Assembly: GCF_014195505.1 (NCBI RefSeq)
Contig: NZ_JACIBV010000001.1
Span: forward strand, 4,836,001-4,900,000
DNA length: 64,000 bases
Direction of reading: 5' to 3'
DNA from: Nonomuraea dietziae
Lineage (GTDB): Bacteria > Actinomycetota > Actinomycetes > Streptosporangiales > Streptosporangiaceae
Shown here: positions 1 to 8,117 of the stretch, one piece after another
Numbering within the stretch: position 1 is the stretch's first letter
Layout: the number at the start of each line of letters is the position of its first letter
The notes under the pieces: generated by a model
Databases searched by the model: none
The model's input: the letters and a program-made list of their open reading frames with translations, nothing else
What the model was told of the DNA's origin: nothing
Program-made: the position numbers and the translations under genes

Positions 1-486
1 CAGCAACGCACCGCCCTGCTGCTGGCCAGCGCGGCCGACCACGTCGAGGTCGCCGAGCTCCTGGTCGCGGCGGGCGCCGACCCCAACGCTCTCGACGCCC
101 AGCACGACACCCCCTGGCTGGTGACCGGTGTGACGGGCAGTGTGGCCATGATGCGCGCGCTCCTGCCCGCCAGGCCCGACCTGACGATCACCAATCGCTA
201 CGGCGGCGTCTCGTTGATCCCCGCCTGTGAGCGCGGGCACGTCGACTACGTGCGCGAGGTGCTGAAGACCGGCATCGACGTCAACCACGTCAACAACCTG
301 GGCTGGACGGGGCTGCTGGAGGCGGTCATCCTCGGCGACGGCAGCGGGCCGTACCTGGAGATCGTCAGGCTGCTGCTGGCCGCGGGCGCCGATCCCGACC
401 TGGCCGACTCCAACGGCGTGACCGCGCTGCAGCACGCCGAGCAGAAGGGCCAGCGGGACATCGCCGAGATCCTACGACGCGCCTAG
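1..486 (+). CDS. Ankyrin-repeat protein, 5' end outside window
   Basis: The frame is already open at base 1 and runs to a stop at 484-486, so only the C-terminal 161 residues are visible. They form successive ankyrin repeats, recognisable from LLxAGADPNxxD and VRLLLAAGADPDLADSNGVT-like segments about 33 residues apart. Ankyrin repeats are protein-binding scaffolds; the partner cannot be inferred. An internal ATG at 121 is not a credible start because the repeats continue upstream of it. The 3' end overlaps the convergent asparaginase gene by 15 bp, so no terminator separates them. Confidence 0.9.
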   Translation, partial: QQRTALLLASAADHVEVAELLVAAGADPNALDAQHDTPWLVTGVTGSVAMMRALLPARPDLTITNRYGGVSLIPACERGHVDYVREVLKTGIDVNHVNNLGWTGLLEAVILGDGSGPYLEIVRLLLAAGADPDLADSNGVTALQHAEQKGQRDIAEILRRA

Positions 487-1386
487 CCGTACCTCGCCGA
501 CCGGACGGCCGCCGCCCAGCAGCGGGGCGGTCGCCATGTCGTCGAGTTCGGGAGCGTCGAGGCCGAGCGCCCGCAGGGCGGCCACGGTCACGGGAACGCG
601 GGCGCGGGAGGAGCCGTCCTCGATCTTGACGGTGCCTGCCCTGCCGTCGGAGTAGGCGAAGGCGTCGAACGCCTCGGCCCCCGCCTTCACCATCAGCCCA
701 GGGATGGCCCGCATCAGCCTGGCCTCGAGGCGGGTGGTGCCCGACGTCCACTCCGGGTGGGTGGTCATGGCCTCGTAGACGCGCCGTTCGGGCGAGCCCT
801 GCTCTCCCAGAGGGAACGCGCGGAAGGCGCGCGTCACCCCCACCATCGAGACGAAGAACAGCGGCGCCCCGCAGCCGTCGACCCCGGTGGCGGCCACGCG
901 CTCGCCGGTCAGCTCCTCGACGGTCTCCCTGATCGCCCGCTGCAGCGGATGGGCGGGGTCGAGGTAGGTCTCCAGGGGCCAGCCGTTGACCACGCAGGTG
1001 GCGAGCATGGCCGAGTGCTTGCCCGAGCAGTTCATGAAGATCCGCGCCTTGGTGGTCACGGTCCTGTCGTCGGGATAGTCCTCGGGGCACAGCAGGGCGC
1101 TCTCGTCGAGACCGGCGCCCGCGAGGATCTTCCTGGCGCCGTCGACGTGGAACGGCTCGCCCGAGTGGGAGGCGCACGCCAGCGCGAGCAGCTCCCCGTC
1201 CAGGTCGAGCCCGCTGCGCAGCATGCCGAGCGCCTGCAGCGGCTTCATCGAGGAGCGCGGCGAGGCCAGCGCGTCGACGGCGCCGTGCGCCTGCACGGGC
1301 TTGCCCTCGGCCGACACGGCCAGCATCCTCGCCCGGTGCGTGGACTCCACGAACCCGGAACGGACAACCTCCACAACGAGCGACAT
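472..1386 (-). CDS. L-asparaginase II family protein
   Basis: Encodes 304 residues of the L-asparaginase II family (PF06089), a group common in actinobacteria and distinct from the classical AnsA/AnsB fold. Family hallmarks seen are SSMKPLQALGML near residue 50, CASHSGEPFHVDGA near 80, NCSGKHSAMLATC near 125 and GVDGCGAPLFFVSM near 165. The expected reaction is hydrolysis of asparagine to aspartate and ammonia, which is an inference from the family. ATG at 1386 is chosen because an AGGGAGG ribosome site lies just upstream; a longer open frame extends to 1815 but crosses the divergent dtd gene. No signal peptide is visible, so it is probably cytoplasmic. Confidence 0.9.
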   Translation of the reverse strand: MSLVVEVVRSGFVESTHRARMLAVSAEGKPVQAHGAVDALASPRSSMKPLQALGMLRSGLDLDGELLALACASHSGEPFHVDGARKILAGAGLDESALLCPEDYPDDRTVTTKARIFMNCSGKHSAMLATCVVNGWPLETYLDPAHPLQRAIRETVEELTGERVAATGVDGCGAPLFFVSMVGVTRAFRAFPLGEQGSPERRVYEAMTTHPEWTSGTTRLEARLMRAIPGLMVKAGAEAFDAFAYSDGRAGTVKIEDGSSRARVPVTVAALRALGLDAPELDDMATAPLLGGGRPVGEVRLGAS

Positions 1387-1470
1387 TTCCCCTCCCTTTC
1401 GCCACGAGTGTATTACCGCCTTCCGGGGGCGTTCCGTCGGGAAGGCGAGGGTGCGCCACAATGGTGTTCC

Positions 1471-1896
1471 ATGCGAGCAGTCGTTCAGCGGGTGAGCCAC
1501 GCCTCCGTCGTCGTCGACGGCACGACCGTCGGCGCGATCGACGAGCCCGGCCTGATGGTGCTGGTCGGCGTCACCCATACCGACACCCCCGCCGAGGCCC
1601 GCAGGCTGGCCGCCAAGCTCTGGGGCCTGCGCGTGCTCGACGGCGAGAAGTCCTGCTCCGACATCGGCGCCCCCCTCCTGGTGATCAGCCAGTTCACCCT
1701 CTACGGCGACACCCGCAAGGGCCGCCGCCCCACCTGGCAGGCCGCCGCTCCGGGCCCGGTCGCCGAGCCGCTGGTGCAGGCGGTGATCGACGAGCTGCGG
1801 GCACTCGGCGCGCACGTCGAGACCGGCAGCTTCGGAGCCGAGATGAAGGTCTCGCTGCTGAACGACGGCCCGATCACGCTCGTGATCGATCTCTGA
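1471..1896 (+). CDS. dtd: D-aminoacyl-tRNA deacylase
   Basis: A 141-residue protein matching the whole length of the DTD family. It hydrolyses D-aminoacyl-tRNA and glycyl-tRNA(Ala), a proofreading step that keeps D-amino acids out of proteins. The starting MRAVVQRVSHASV, the SQFTLYGDTRKGRRP active-site loop near residue 78 and the C-terminal GPITLVIDL cis-Gly-Pro motif are all present. The gene is divergent from the asparaginase gene with 84 bp between starts. It ends about 78 bp before the histidine kinase gene. Confidence 0.96.
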   Translation: MRAVVQRVSHASVVVDGTTVGAIDEPGLMVLVGVTHTDTPAEARRLAAKLWGLRVLDGEKSCSDIGAPLLVISQFTLYGDTRKGRRPTWQAAAPGPVAEPLVQAVIDELRALGAHVETGSFGAEMKVSLLNDGPITLVIDL

Positions 1897-1973
1897 CAGG
1901 TGGGGCCAGCCTCACCTTTTTCAGTGATGAGCCGCCCATGTCGCCCGTACTCCACCATCTCTACCGTGGACGC

Positions 1974-3197
1974 ATGACCATCTGGCGACGGATCCGCGCC
2001 CACTGGGGGGCTGCGACCTGGCTGCGCACGCTCCACGTGGCGACGGGCCTGCTGACCGGGCTGCTCTCGGCGGGGGTGATCGCGACTCTGGTGGTCGGTT
2101 CGGTGCTGCTGGTCTGGACCGTGGTCGTCCCCGTGATCGCGATGGCCCTGCTGTTCTGGACCCTGCCGCTCTTCACCGCCCTGCAGCGCTCCCGCTTCGC
2201 CGCCCACCTTGACGTCCACATCGCCCCTCTGCCGCGAAGGGACTTCTCCCTCCACCCGCTCAAGTGGCTGGTCCCGCAGGCCAGAGCCCTGAGCACATGG
2301 CGGCAGCTCGCCTACCACCTGCTGTGCCCGCTGCTCAACGGTCTCGGCTCGCTCGCCCTCCTCACCGCGTGGGGCGGAACCCTCGCCATGGTGTTCCTCG
2401 CGGCACGCGCCTTCGACTTCTCGCCGTCCCCCGCGTTCGGAGCGGCGTTCGCGCTGATCGGCGTCGGCCTCTTCCTGGCGGGCCCCCTGGTGGCTCGGGC
2501 TTTCACGTGGGTGGACGTCATCGCGGGCGAGGCGCTGCTCGGGCCGGCGCTCAGCGACGAGCTCGCCCAGCGGGTGGAGACCCTGCAGGAGAGCCGCGCC
2601 GAGGTCATCGACGCCGCGGACGCCGAGCGCCGCCGCATCGAGCGCGACCTGCACGACGGCACCCAGCAGCGCCTCGTCTGGCTGGCCATGAACCTCGGCA
2701 TGGCTCGCGCCACCCTCAAGGACCTGCCCGAACCGGCGATGCAGGTGATCACCCAGGCGCACGAGGAGTCCAAGCAGGCGCTCAAGGAGCTGCGCGACCT
2801 CGTGCGCGGGCTGCACCCCGCCGTCCTCACCGACGAGGGCCTGGACGCGGCCCTGTCCGGCCTCGCCGCCCGCGCCCCCTTCCCCGTACGGCTCAGCGTC
2901 GACGTCGCGCAGCGCGCCTCGCCCACGATCGAGGCGGTGGCCTTCTTCGTGGTCTCCGAGACGCTGACCAACATCGCCAAGCACGCCGAGGCCACCAAGG
3001 CGTCGATCACGGTCGTGCGCAAGGGTGACAGGCTACGGCTGGCCGTACGCGATGACGGAAGAGGAGGGGCCGCGCCCGAACGCGGCTCGGGGCTGCGCGG
3101 CCTCGCGCAGCGCGTCGGCTCCGTGGACGGCGAGCTGCGCATCGACAGCCCGCAGGGTGGACCGACGACGATCGAAGTGGAGCTTCCATGCGAGTAG
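1974..3197 (+). CDS. Sensor histidine kinase, NarL/DesK type
   Basis: A 407-residue membrane sensor kinase. About four hydrophobic segments occupy residues 20-180. A HisKA_3 dimerisation box follows, with ERRRIERDLHDGTQQRLVWL carrying the phosphorylated His near residue 225. The HATPase domain shows the N-box ETLTNIAKHAEA and G-boxes RDDGRGG and GSGLRGLAQRV. The stimulus is unknown; the sensing part is only membrane helices and short loops. ATG 1974 is preferred, but an in-frame ATG at 1938 would add 12 residues. The stop overlaps the response-regulator start by 10 bp, showing translational coupling and a cognate pair. Confidence 0.93.
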   Translation: MTIWRRIRAHWGAATWLRTLHVATGLLTGLLSAGVIATLVVGSVLLVWTVVVPVIAMALLFWTLPLFTALQRSRFAAHLDVHIAPLPRRDFSLHPLKWLVPQARALSTWRQLAYHLLCPLLNGLGSLALLTAWGGTLAMVFLAARAFDFSPSPAFGAAFALIGVGLFLAGPLVARAFTWVDVIAGEALLGPALSDELAQRVETLQESRAEVIDAADAERRRIERDLHDGTQQRLVWLAMNLGMARATLKDLPEPAMQVITQAHEESKQALKELRDLVRGLHPAVLTDEGLDAALSGLAARAPFPVRLSVDVAQRASPTIEAVAFFVVSETLTNIAKHAEATKASITVVRKGDRLRLAVRDDGRGGAAPERGSGLRGLAQRVGSVDGELRIDSPQGGPTTIEVELPCE

Positions 3198-3832
3198 TGC
3201 TGGCCGAGGACTCCGTCCTGTTGAGAGAGGGCCTGACGTGGGTGCTCGGCTCGGCGGGCATGGAGGTCGTGGCCGCCGTCGGCGACGCCGAGGAGCTGCT
3301 GCGCGCCGTCGGCGAGCACCGGCCCGACCTGGTCGTCACCGACGTGCGCATGCCGCCCTCGCACAGGGACGAGGGACTGCGCGCCGCGCTGGTGCTGCGC
3401 AGGCAGCGCCCGGGGCTGCCGATCGTGGTGCTCTCCCAGTACGTCGAGGAGCGCTACGCCAGCCAGCTGCTGTCCACCGAGACCACGGGGATGGGCTACC
3501 TGCTGAAGGACAGGGTGGCCGACGTCACCGAGTTCGTGGAGGCGCTGCGCAGGGTGGCCGCCGGAGGCACCGCGCTGGACCCCGAGGTGGTCGCCCAGCT
3601 GCTGCTGCGCGGCCGCAGCGACCCGCTGGACCAGCTCACCCGCAGGGAGCACGAGGTGCTCGCCCTCATCGCCGAGGGCCGCTCGAACGGGGCCATCGCC
3701 GATGCCCTGGTCGTGTCGGAGGGGGCGGTCGGCAAGCACATCAACAACATCTTCGCCAAGCTCGGCCTGTCCGGCGCCGACGACAAGGACCATCGCAGGG
3801 TGCTGGCCGTCCTGCGCTTCCTCAAGGTGTGA
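3188..3832 (+). CDS. Response regulator, NarL/LuxR family
   Basis: A 214-residue regulator with an N-terminal receiver domain and a C-terminal LuxR-type helix-turn-helix. Acid residues near D8, the phospho-acceptor D52 in VVTDVRMPP and K107 in YLLKD are all in place. The DNA-binding region begins at LTRREHEVLALIAEGRSN and includes AVGKHINNIFAKLGL. It is the partner of the overlapping histidine kinase. Its targets are not visible, but the exported-protein gene starting 17 bp downstream is the most obvious member of the same transcript. Confidence 0.94.
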   Translation: MRVVLAEDSVLLREGLTWVLGSAGMEVVAAVGDAEELLRAVGEHRPDLVVTDVRMPPSHRDEGLRAALVLRRQRPGLPIVVLSQYVEERYASQLLSTETTGMGYLLKDRVADVTEFVEALRRVAAGGTALDPEVVAQLLLRGRSDPLDQLTRREHEVLALIAEGRSNGAIADALVVSEGAVGKHINNIFAKLGLSGADDKDHRRVLAVLRFLKV

Positions 3833-3848
3833 GATGAGAGGAGCACGC

Positions 3849-4307
3849 GTGCGCAGGACGTGGCTCATCGTGGGTGGAGTGTTCACCCTGGCCACCGTGG
3901 GCGGCCTGGGAGCCGGCTTCGGTCTGAACGTCGACCTGCCGGAAGACTCCGCCGACACCTCGCTCATCTACTCCACCACGGCGGAGACCACGGTCAGCGC
4001 CTACCGGATCACCACCCCCGAACTGTTCGTCGCGGTGAGGGGCGAGGTGGACGTCAAGGTGATCGTCACCCCCGCCTCGAAGGGAGCGCGGCGGCTCACC
4101 GTCGAGCGGCGGCTCACCTGGGCCGGCGACGACGGCCGCAACCACTCCGAGTCGTGGAACGGCAGGTGGCTACGGGCGGAGATGAGGTGCGGAGTGTCGG
4201 CGTGCGGCGCGCTCTACACCTTGACCGTCCCCGAGGACACCCCGGTATGGCTGATCACGCCGCCCAGAACCCTCACCTGTCCACCTCAGGTATGCCGGCA
4301 CGGCTGA
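3849..4307 (+). CDS. Small exported or membrane-anchored protein of unknown function
   Basis: About 152 residues. The N-terminus has positive charges (RRTW) followed by a hydrophobic stretch (LIVGGVFTLATVGGLGAGFGL), so it is a secreted or single-pass anchored protein. The rest is polar, with four cysteines near the C-terminus (RCGVSAC and CPPQVC), suggesting disulphides outside the cell. GTG 3849 is chosen because AGAGGAG lies 5 nt upstream; ATG 3834 is the alternative. It follows the two-component genes by 16 bp and is probably co-transcribed, so it may be a sensor accessory or an output. I recognise no family. Confidence 0.72.
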   Translation: MRRTWLIVGGVFTLATVGGLGAGFGLNVDLPEDSADTSLIYSTTAETTVSAYRITTPELFVAVRGEVDVKVIVTPASKGARRLTVERRLTWAGDDGRNHSESWNGRWLRAEMRCGVSACGALYTLTVPEDTPVWLITPPRTLTCPPQVCRHG

Positions 4308-4309
4308 CC

Positions 4310-4331
4310 GTGCGGGCGGGGAAGCCCGCAC
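4310..4331. terminator. Hairpin between convergent genes
   Basis: A perfect 8-bp stem (GTGCGGGC / GCCCGCAC) with a 6-nt loop fills most of the 29-bp gap between the exported-protein gene and ygfZ. It is placed to stop transcription in both directions. No T-run follows, as is common in high-GC actinomycetes. Confidence 0.6.
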
Positions 4332-4336
4332 CGGAT

Positions 4337-5275
4337 CTAGCGGATGCGGCGGCGCAGGGCGGGGTCGATGGCGACGTTGCGGCCCGCGTCCGGCGGCACG
4401 ATGACCTCCTGCGAGGCCGCCACCCCACCCGCCAGCAGCGGCTCGTCGACCGGCACCGTGCGCTTGACGAGCGCCAGTGCGATCGGGCCCAGCTCGTGGT
4501 GGCGGGCCGCGGAGCCGACGAAGCCCACCTCCTGCCCGTCGAGCAGCACAGGCGCCCCGTGCGGGGGCAGCGTGTCGACGCTGCCGTCGAGGTGGAGGAA
4601 GACCAGCCGCCTGGGCGGGTGGCCCAGGTTGTGCACGCGGGCCACGGTCTCCTGGCCCCTGTAGCACCCCTTGGTGAGATGGACGGCCGCGCCGATCCAG
4701 CCCACCTCGTGCGGGATCGTCTTGTGGTCGGTGTCGAGGCCCAGCCTCGGCCTGTGCTCCTCGATGCGCAGCGCCTCGTAGGCCCACAGCCCCGCCAGCG
4801 GCTTGCCGAGGTGGGTGTCGAGCTCGGCGCGCGGCACGAGGAAGTCCTCCGACGCGCCCGACAGCACCGCGAGGTCGTCGGCGAGGGAGACCTCGACGCG
4901 CAGCATGAACCGCATCCGGTCGAGGTAGTCGATCAACGGAGCCGAGGTGCCCGGCTCGACGTGGGCCAGGACGGCCTCGCCGTCGTCGACGAGCGTGAGG
5001 TGGTGCTCGACGCGGCCCTGCAGGTCGAGGATGAGGGTCTGGGTCCACTCACCCGGCTTGAGGATGTCGAGCTTCTGCGAGGTGAGGTCGTTGAGCCATT
5101 TCAGCCTGTCGACGCCGGCGATCCTGACGATCTCGCGGTTGCTGCGGTCGACGACCGCTTCGCCCTTCACCAGCGCGCGCTGTTCGGCGAAGAGGTCGCC
5201 GTAGTGGGCGGCGACGTCGGCGTCGGGGGACTCGGCCGCGACGGCGCCGGGAAGATCGAGCAGAGGGCTACGCAT
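4337..5275 (-). CDS. ygfZ: YgfZ/GcvT-like folate-binding protein
   Basis: A 312-residue protein of the YgfZ (COG0354) family, which binds tetrahydrofolate and helps make or repair certain Fe-S enzymes. The family signature K-G-C-Y-x-G-Q-E is exact at KGCYRGQE near residue 200. The N-terminal GcvT-like fold shows VDRLKWLNDLTSQ, and ALALVKR lies toward the C-terminus. It sits 4 bp downstream of the Fur-family gene on the same strand, a pairing also found in other actinobacteria, which suggests metal-linked regulation of Fe-S maintenance. Confidence 0.93.
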   Translation of the reverse strand: MRSPLLDLPGAVAAESPDADVAAHYGDLFAEQRALVKGEAVVDRSNREIVRIAGVDRLKWLNDLTSQKLDILKPGEWTQTLILDLQGRVEHHLTLVDDGEAVLAHVEPGTSAPLIDYLDRMRFMLRVEVSLADDLAVLSGASEDFLVPRAELDTHLGKPLAGLWAYEALRIEEHRPRLGLDTDHKTIPHEVGWIGAAVHLTKGCYRGQETVARVHNLGHPPRRLVFLHLDGSVDTLPPHGAPVLLDGQEVGFVGSAARHHELGPIALALVKRTVPVDEPLLAGGVAASQEVIVPPDAGRNVAIDPALRRRIR

Positions 5276-5279
5276 GCCG

Positions 5280-5699
5280 TCAGGCTACCCGGCAGCCACG
5301 ACAGCGGCCGAAGACGGTCAGGTGCCGGACGTCGGCGACGAAGCCCAGCTCCTCCTCCAGCCCTCTCACCAGCCCGTCGGCCATCTCGGGACGCACCTCG
5401 CTGACCTCGCCGCACCCCCTGCACACCAGGTGGACGTGGTCGGCCTCGGCGGCCAGATGGTAGGTCGGGGCGACGTGGTTGAGGTGGGTGTGGGTGACCA
5501 TGCCGAGCTCTTCGAGCAGTTCGAGCGTGCGATAGACGGTGGAGATGTTCACGCCGCGGGCGGTCTGCCTGACTTTCGCGCAGATCTCCTCGGGCGTGCC
5601 GTGCCCGAGCGCCTTGACCGCTTCGAGAACCAGCTGCCGTTGCGGAGTCACGCGGTAGCCCTTGGCGCGGAGCTCCTCGTGCCATGCGGTCTCGGTCAT
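5280..5699 (-). CDS. Fur-family metalloregulator
   Basis: A 139-residue Fur-superfamily repressor. The winged-helix half includes RVTPQRQLVLEAVKAL and ISTVYRTLELLEELGMV. The metal-binding half has the HVHLVC segment followed by CRGCGEV and a C-terminal CRGC, giving two CxxC pairs for structural zinc. Full length with an ATG start. Whether it senses Fe, Zn or peroxide cannot be told from sequence. It is followed directly by ygfZ. The 5' side is a 360-bp region without a normal gene that separates it from the nitrobindin operon. Confidence 0.92.
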   Translation of the reverse strand: MTETAWHEELRAKGYRVTPQRQLVLEAVKALGHGTPEEICAKVRQTARGVNISTVYRTLELLEELGMVTHTHLNHVAPTYHLAAEADHVHLVCRGCGEVSEVRPEMADGLVRGLEEELGFVADVRHLTVFGRCRGCRVA

Positions 5700-6057
5700 G
5701 TCCAGAGTCTACGGCCGGCGAATAATCGCTTGCCCGTTACCGAACCTGCCGCATAGCTTGAAAGCACGCGGAAAGGAGGTGGTCCAAACAATGGTGATTC
5801 ATAGTTGGGCTAGCGAGGTGGCTGTCCGCTAGCGGCGGAACCATCCGGACCAGGTCTGGATGTCTCACGCCGCAGAGGCGAATCTGAGGCAGCCACCGGG
5901 GCTCCGAGCAGCTGGAGGGCGGGGTCCATCCCCGTCTGTGGTCCATCCAGCCCGCCTGTCGACAGGTGGAGCGAGCTCGGGGCCCTTCCCATTTCCTGAG
6001 GCTTTCCCCGAAGGTCCGCAGACCCCTGCGAGCCGGGGTGCTGCGGCCTTCAGAGCG
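5700..6057. other. Long gene-free region between fur and DUF2470
   Basis: This stretch of about 360 bp holds no normal-size gene on either strand that I can support. It contains the strong ribosome site and 13-codon reading frame annotated separately, a CCGCTAGCGG palindrome at 5826-5835 spanning that frame's stop, and a CCTGTCGACAGG palindrome at 5955-5966. Several GC-rich inverted segments follow. The structure is denser than an ordinary promoter region, so a structured RNA is possible. Confidence 0.5.
5771..5832 (+). promoter_or_regulatory. Candidate leader: extreme Shine-Dalgarno plus 13-codon ORF
   Basis: Bases 5771-5785 (GAAAGGAGGTGGTCC) pair with the 3' end of 16S rRNA over 15 nt with a single G-U wobble. 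Six nt later an ATG at 5791 opens a 13-codon frame (MVIHSWASEVAVR) that ends at TAG 5830-5832. The stop lies inside a CCGCTAGCGG palindrome. Such a strong site before such a short frame suggests a translated leader or an rRNA-interacting element. No obvious + strand gene follows; the next genes on the right are on the minus strand. Function unknown. Confidence 0.45.
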
Positions 6058-6354
6058 TCAGTGTTCCCCGCGCGCGGGGACGCCGAGCCTGGCGCAGGCC
6101 TCGTTGTAGAGGCGCACCACCGCCTGCCGTACCTGGGGGCGCTCGGTCAGCGTCTGGCCCCACGGCACGCGCACCCGCTCCCCTCCGTCGATCGTGAACT
6201 CGATGGCCTCGGCGTCCACATCGCTGGTCGTCGCGGTCGTCGCCTCGGGACGGCCGCCGAGCGCACGCACGATCAGCAGGCCGTCGGCGGCGTGGTCGTC
6301 GTTCATGTGCCGCTTGATCGCCTCGACCACGTCAGGCGTGAAGGGGCCGCTCAC
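6058..6354 (-). CDS. DUF2470 domain protein
   Basis: A 98-residue stand-alone DUF2470 domain, recognisable from EAIKRHMNDDHAADGLLI and the C-terminal VRQAVVRLYNEA. In other proteins this domain is the C-terminal part of HugZ-type haem-utilisation proteins. GTG 6354 is taken as the start because it overlaps the nitrobindin stop as GTGA, giving translational coupling. A role with haem or flavin chemistry is inferred from the family and from the nitrobindin neighbour. Confidence 0.85.
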   Translation of the reverse strand: MSGPFTPDVVEAIKRHMNDDHAADGLLIVRALGGRPEATTATTSDVDAEAIEFTIDGGERVRVPWGQTLTERPQVRQAVVRLYNEACARLGVPARGEH

Positions 6355-6839
6355 GCGACCTTCTTCAGCTCGGCGGACATGTGCGAGGTCAGCCCGACAC
6401 CCTCGGCCGCCATGTCGTAGGCCCACATCAGGTTGCCGTTGACCAGGCCGTAGAGGCGGTGTCCCGCGGTGTACTCCTTCGCGCTGGCGGTGCGCGCCAC
6501 CACGTCGGTGCGCAGCTCGATCTTGTGGAACACCACCTCGCCGACGTAGATCTCGACGATGCCGGTGGGGTGCGAGAGCAGCACCTCGAGCTGGCGGTCG
6601 GGCTGCTGGCGCCAGTAACCGGTCTCGGTGGCAAGGGGCCGCACCCTGTCGCCCGCGTCGTCCAGCAGCCATGTGCGGCTGGTGTAGGTCAGGAACGGCT
6701 TGCCGTTGTGACCGAACTCGATCTCCTGGCCGAAGTTGAAGCTCTCGATCGTCGGGTAGCCGCCCACTCCCGCGCCCTCCCACCTGCCGAGCAGCCAGGC
6801 GATCGGCTCGAGGTCGGGATGCACTTCAGGTTCTTCCAT
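6351..6839 (-). CDS. Nitrobindin / FABP-like haem-binding protein
   Basis: A 162-residue beta-barrel protein of the nitrobindin (DUF1794) family. The motif LLGRWEGAGVGGYPTI at residue 16 is the family signature, and FGQEIEFGHNGKPFL and ETGYWR continue the barrel. Family members bind ferric haem and react with nitric oxide or peroxynitrite. The ATG at 6839 is preceded by GGGAG at short spacing. It overlaps the downstream DUF2470 gene by 4 bp, so the two are one operon. It is divergent from the DsrE-like gene. Confidence 0.9.
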   Translation of the reverse strand: MEEPEVHPDLEPIAWLLGRWEGAGVGGYPTIESFNFGQEIEFGHNGKPFLTYTSRTWLLDDAGDRVRPLATETGYWRQQPDRQLEVLLSHPTGIVEIYVGEVVFHKIELRTDVVARTASAKEYTAGHRLYGLVNGNLMWAYDMAAEGVGLTSHMSAELKKVA

Positions 6840-6952
6840 GTCTCCCAAGCGTAGGGCGTCCGAGAGGGCGAGGCGGGACCGCGGCCTGATCGGCGGCGCT
6901 CTGAAGCCGGGCGGATGCGGACGTGCGGGACGGTTCGGTCTAGGCTGACGAC

Positions 6953-7315
6953 ATGGCACGATCACTGGTGATCAAGGTGACCGCTGGGGCCGACGCCCCC
7001 GAGCGATGCAACCAGGCCTTCACGGTCGCGGCCGCCGCACTGGCGAGCGGGGTTCCCGTCTCGCTGTGGCTGACGGGTGAGGCCTCCTGGTTCGCCCTGC
7101 CTGGCAGGGCCAAGGAGTTCAGCCTGCCGCACGCCGCCCCGCTCGAGGACCTGCTCGACGCGGTGCTGGCGGCGGGGCGGGTCACGGTCTGCACCCAGTG
7201 CGCCGCCCGGCGCGACATCACGGTGGACGACCTGATCGACGGTGTCCGCATCGCGGGAGCGCCGGCCTTCGTCGAGGAGGCCGTCACCGAGGGCGCCCAG
7301 GCCCTCGTCTACTGA
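6953..7315 (+). CDS. DsrE/DsrF-like family protein
   Basis: A 120-residue DsrE-like protein. The alternation of short strands and helices (LVIKVTAGADAPERCNQAF, GVPVSLWLTGEASWF, VTVCTQCAARRDI) fits the DsrE/F/H fold. A CxxC pair lies at VCTQCA near residue 82, at the position where persulfide-carrying cysteines occur in some relatives. A role in sulfur relay is therefore possible but not shown. It stands alone, with the divergent nitrobindin operon on the left and a convergent gene on the right. Confidence 0.8.
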   Translation: MARSLVIKVTAGADAPERCNQAFTVAAAALASGVPVSLWLTGEASWFALPGRAKEFSLPHAAPLEDLLDAVLAAGRVTVCTQCAARRDITVDDLIDGVRIAGAPAFVEEAVTEGAQALVY

Positions 7316-7349
7316 CCACGGGGCCTCGGCCGCTCACCGAGGCACGTGG
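7316..7349. terminator. Bidirectional terminator hairpin
   Basis: CCACG and GCCTCGG on the left pair with CCGAGGC and CGTGG on the right around a 7-nt loop, directly after the dsrE-like stop. It lies between convergent genes and would end both transcripts. Confidence 0.65.
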
Positions 7350-7400
7350 CAGGCCGCGTCCACGGACCAGATCCGGTCGTGACGCGCCCCCGGGAGTGGG

Positions 7401-8117
7401 TCAGCGGGCGAGGACGGTGTCGAGGCGCTCCTTGCGCAGGCGGTCGTACCAGCTGTCGTCGATCGGCGCGAGCGTGCTGCCCACCGCCCACTCCAGCAGC
7501 AGGTCGGCCAGCGCGGGGTTGCGGGCGAGCGCGGGGCCGTGCAGGTAGGTGCCGACGACGTGCCCCGCGTAGCAACCCTCGAAGCCGTCGCCGTTGCCCG
7601 TGCCGACCAGCGTGCGCGACAGCGGCTTGACGCCGGGCCCGAGGTGGGTGACGCCCATGTGGTTCTCGAAGCCGGACAGCGTGGGCAGGTTGAGCTCGCT
7701 GTCGACCTCGGCCACCAGTTCGCCGACCGCGCGGGCGGGCCCGCGGGTGCTGGAGATGTCGAGCAGACCGATGCCGTCGACCGGCTGGCCCTCCTCGCCG
7801 CCGAACGTGCTGCCCATGATCTGATAGCCCGCGCAGACCGCCAGCATGGAGGCGCCCCTGGCGATGGCGCGGTGCAGGCCGCCGTCCTTGCGCAGCCGCT
7901 GGGCCGCGAGGATCTGCGGCCTGTCCTCGCCGCCGCCGATCAGGTAGACGTCACCGGTCTCGGGCACCGGGTCGGAGGAGCGGACGTGGACGGTCTCGAC
8001 CTCGATCCCCCTGCGGCGGGCGCGCTGCTCGAGGACGAGCACGTTGCCCTGGTCGCCGTAGGTGCTGAGCAGGTCGGGGTAGATCCAGACCAGGCGCAGG
8101 GAGCTGTCAGACGGCAC
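7401..8117 (-). CDS. gatD: Lipid II isoglutaminyl synthase, glutaminase subunit
   Basis: A 238-residue class I glutamine amidotransferase of the CobB/CobQ type. The nucleophile Cys is in AVCAGYQIMG near residue 94, and the His is in GTYLHGPALARNP near 205. GatD releases ammonia from glutamine and passes it to MurT, which amidates the D-glutamate of lipid II. The gene overlaps murT by 11 bp in the same order as known murT-gatD operons. It acts at the inner face of the membrane in peptidoglycan synthesis. Confidence 0.94.
   Translation of the reverse strand: MPSDSSLRLVWIYPDLLSTYGDQGNVLVLEQRARRRGIEVETVHVRSSDPVPETGDVYLIGGGEDRPQILAAQRLRKDGGLHRAIARGASMLAVCAGYQIMGSTFGGEEGQPVDGIGLLDISSTRGPARAVGELVAEVDSELNLPTLSGFENHMGVTHLGPGVKPLSRTLVGTGNGDGFEGCYAGHVVGTYLHGPALARNPALADLLLEWAVGSTLAPIDDSWYDRLRKERLDTVLAR

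Noticed and set aside
5860..6420. A + strand frame in phase with the 13-codon leader ORF, as readthrough product
   Set aside because: Its second half is antisense to DUF2470 and nitrobindin, and its first half has no coding character that I can support.
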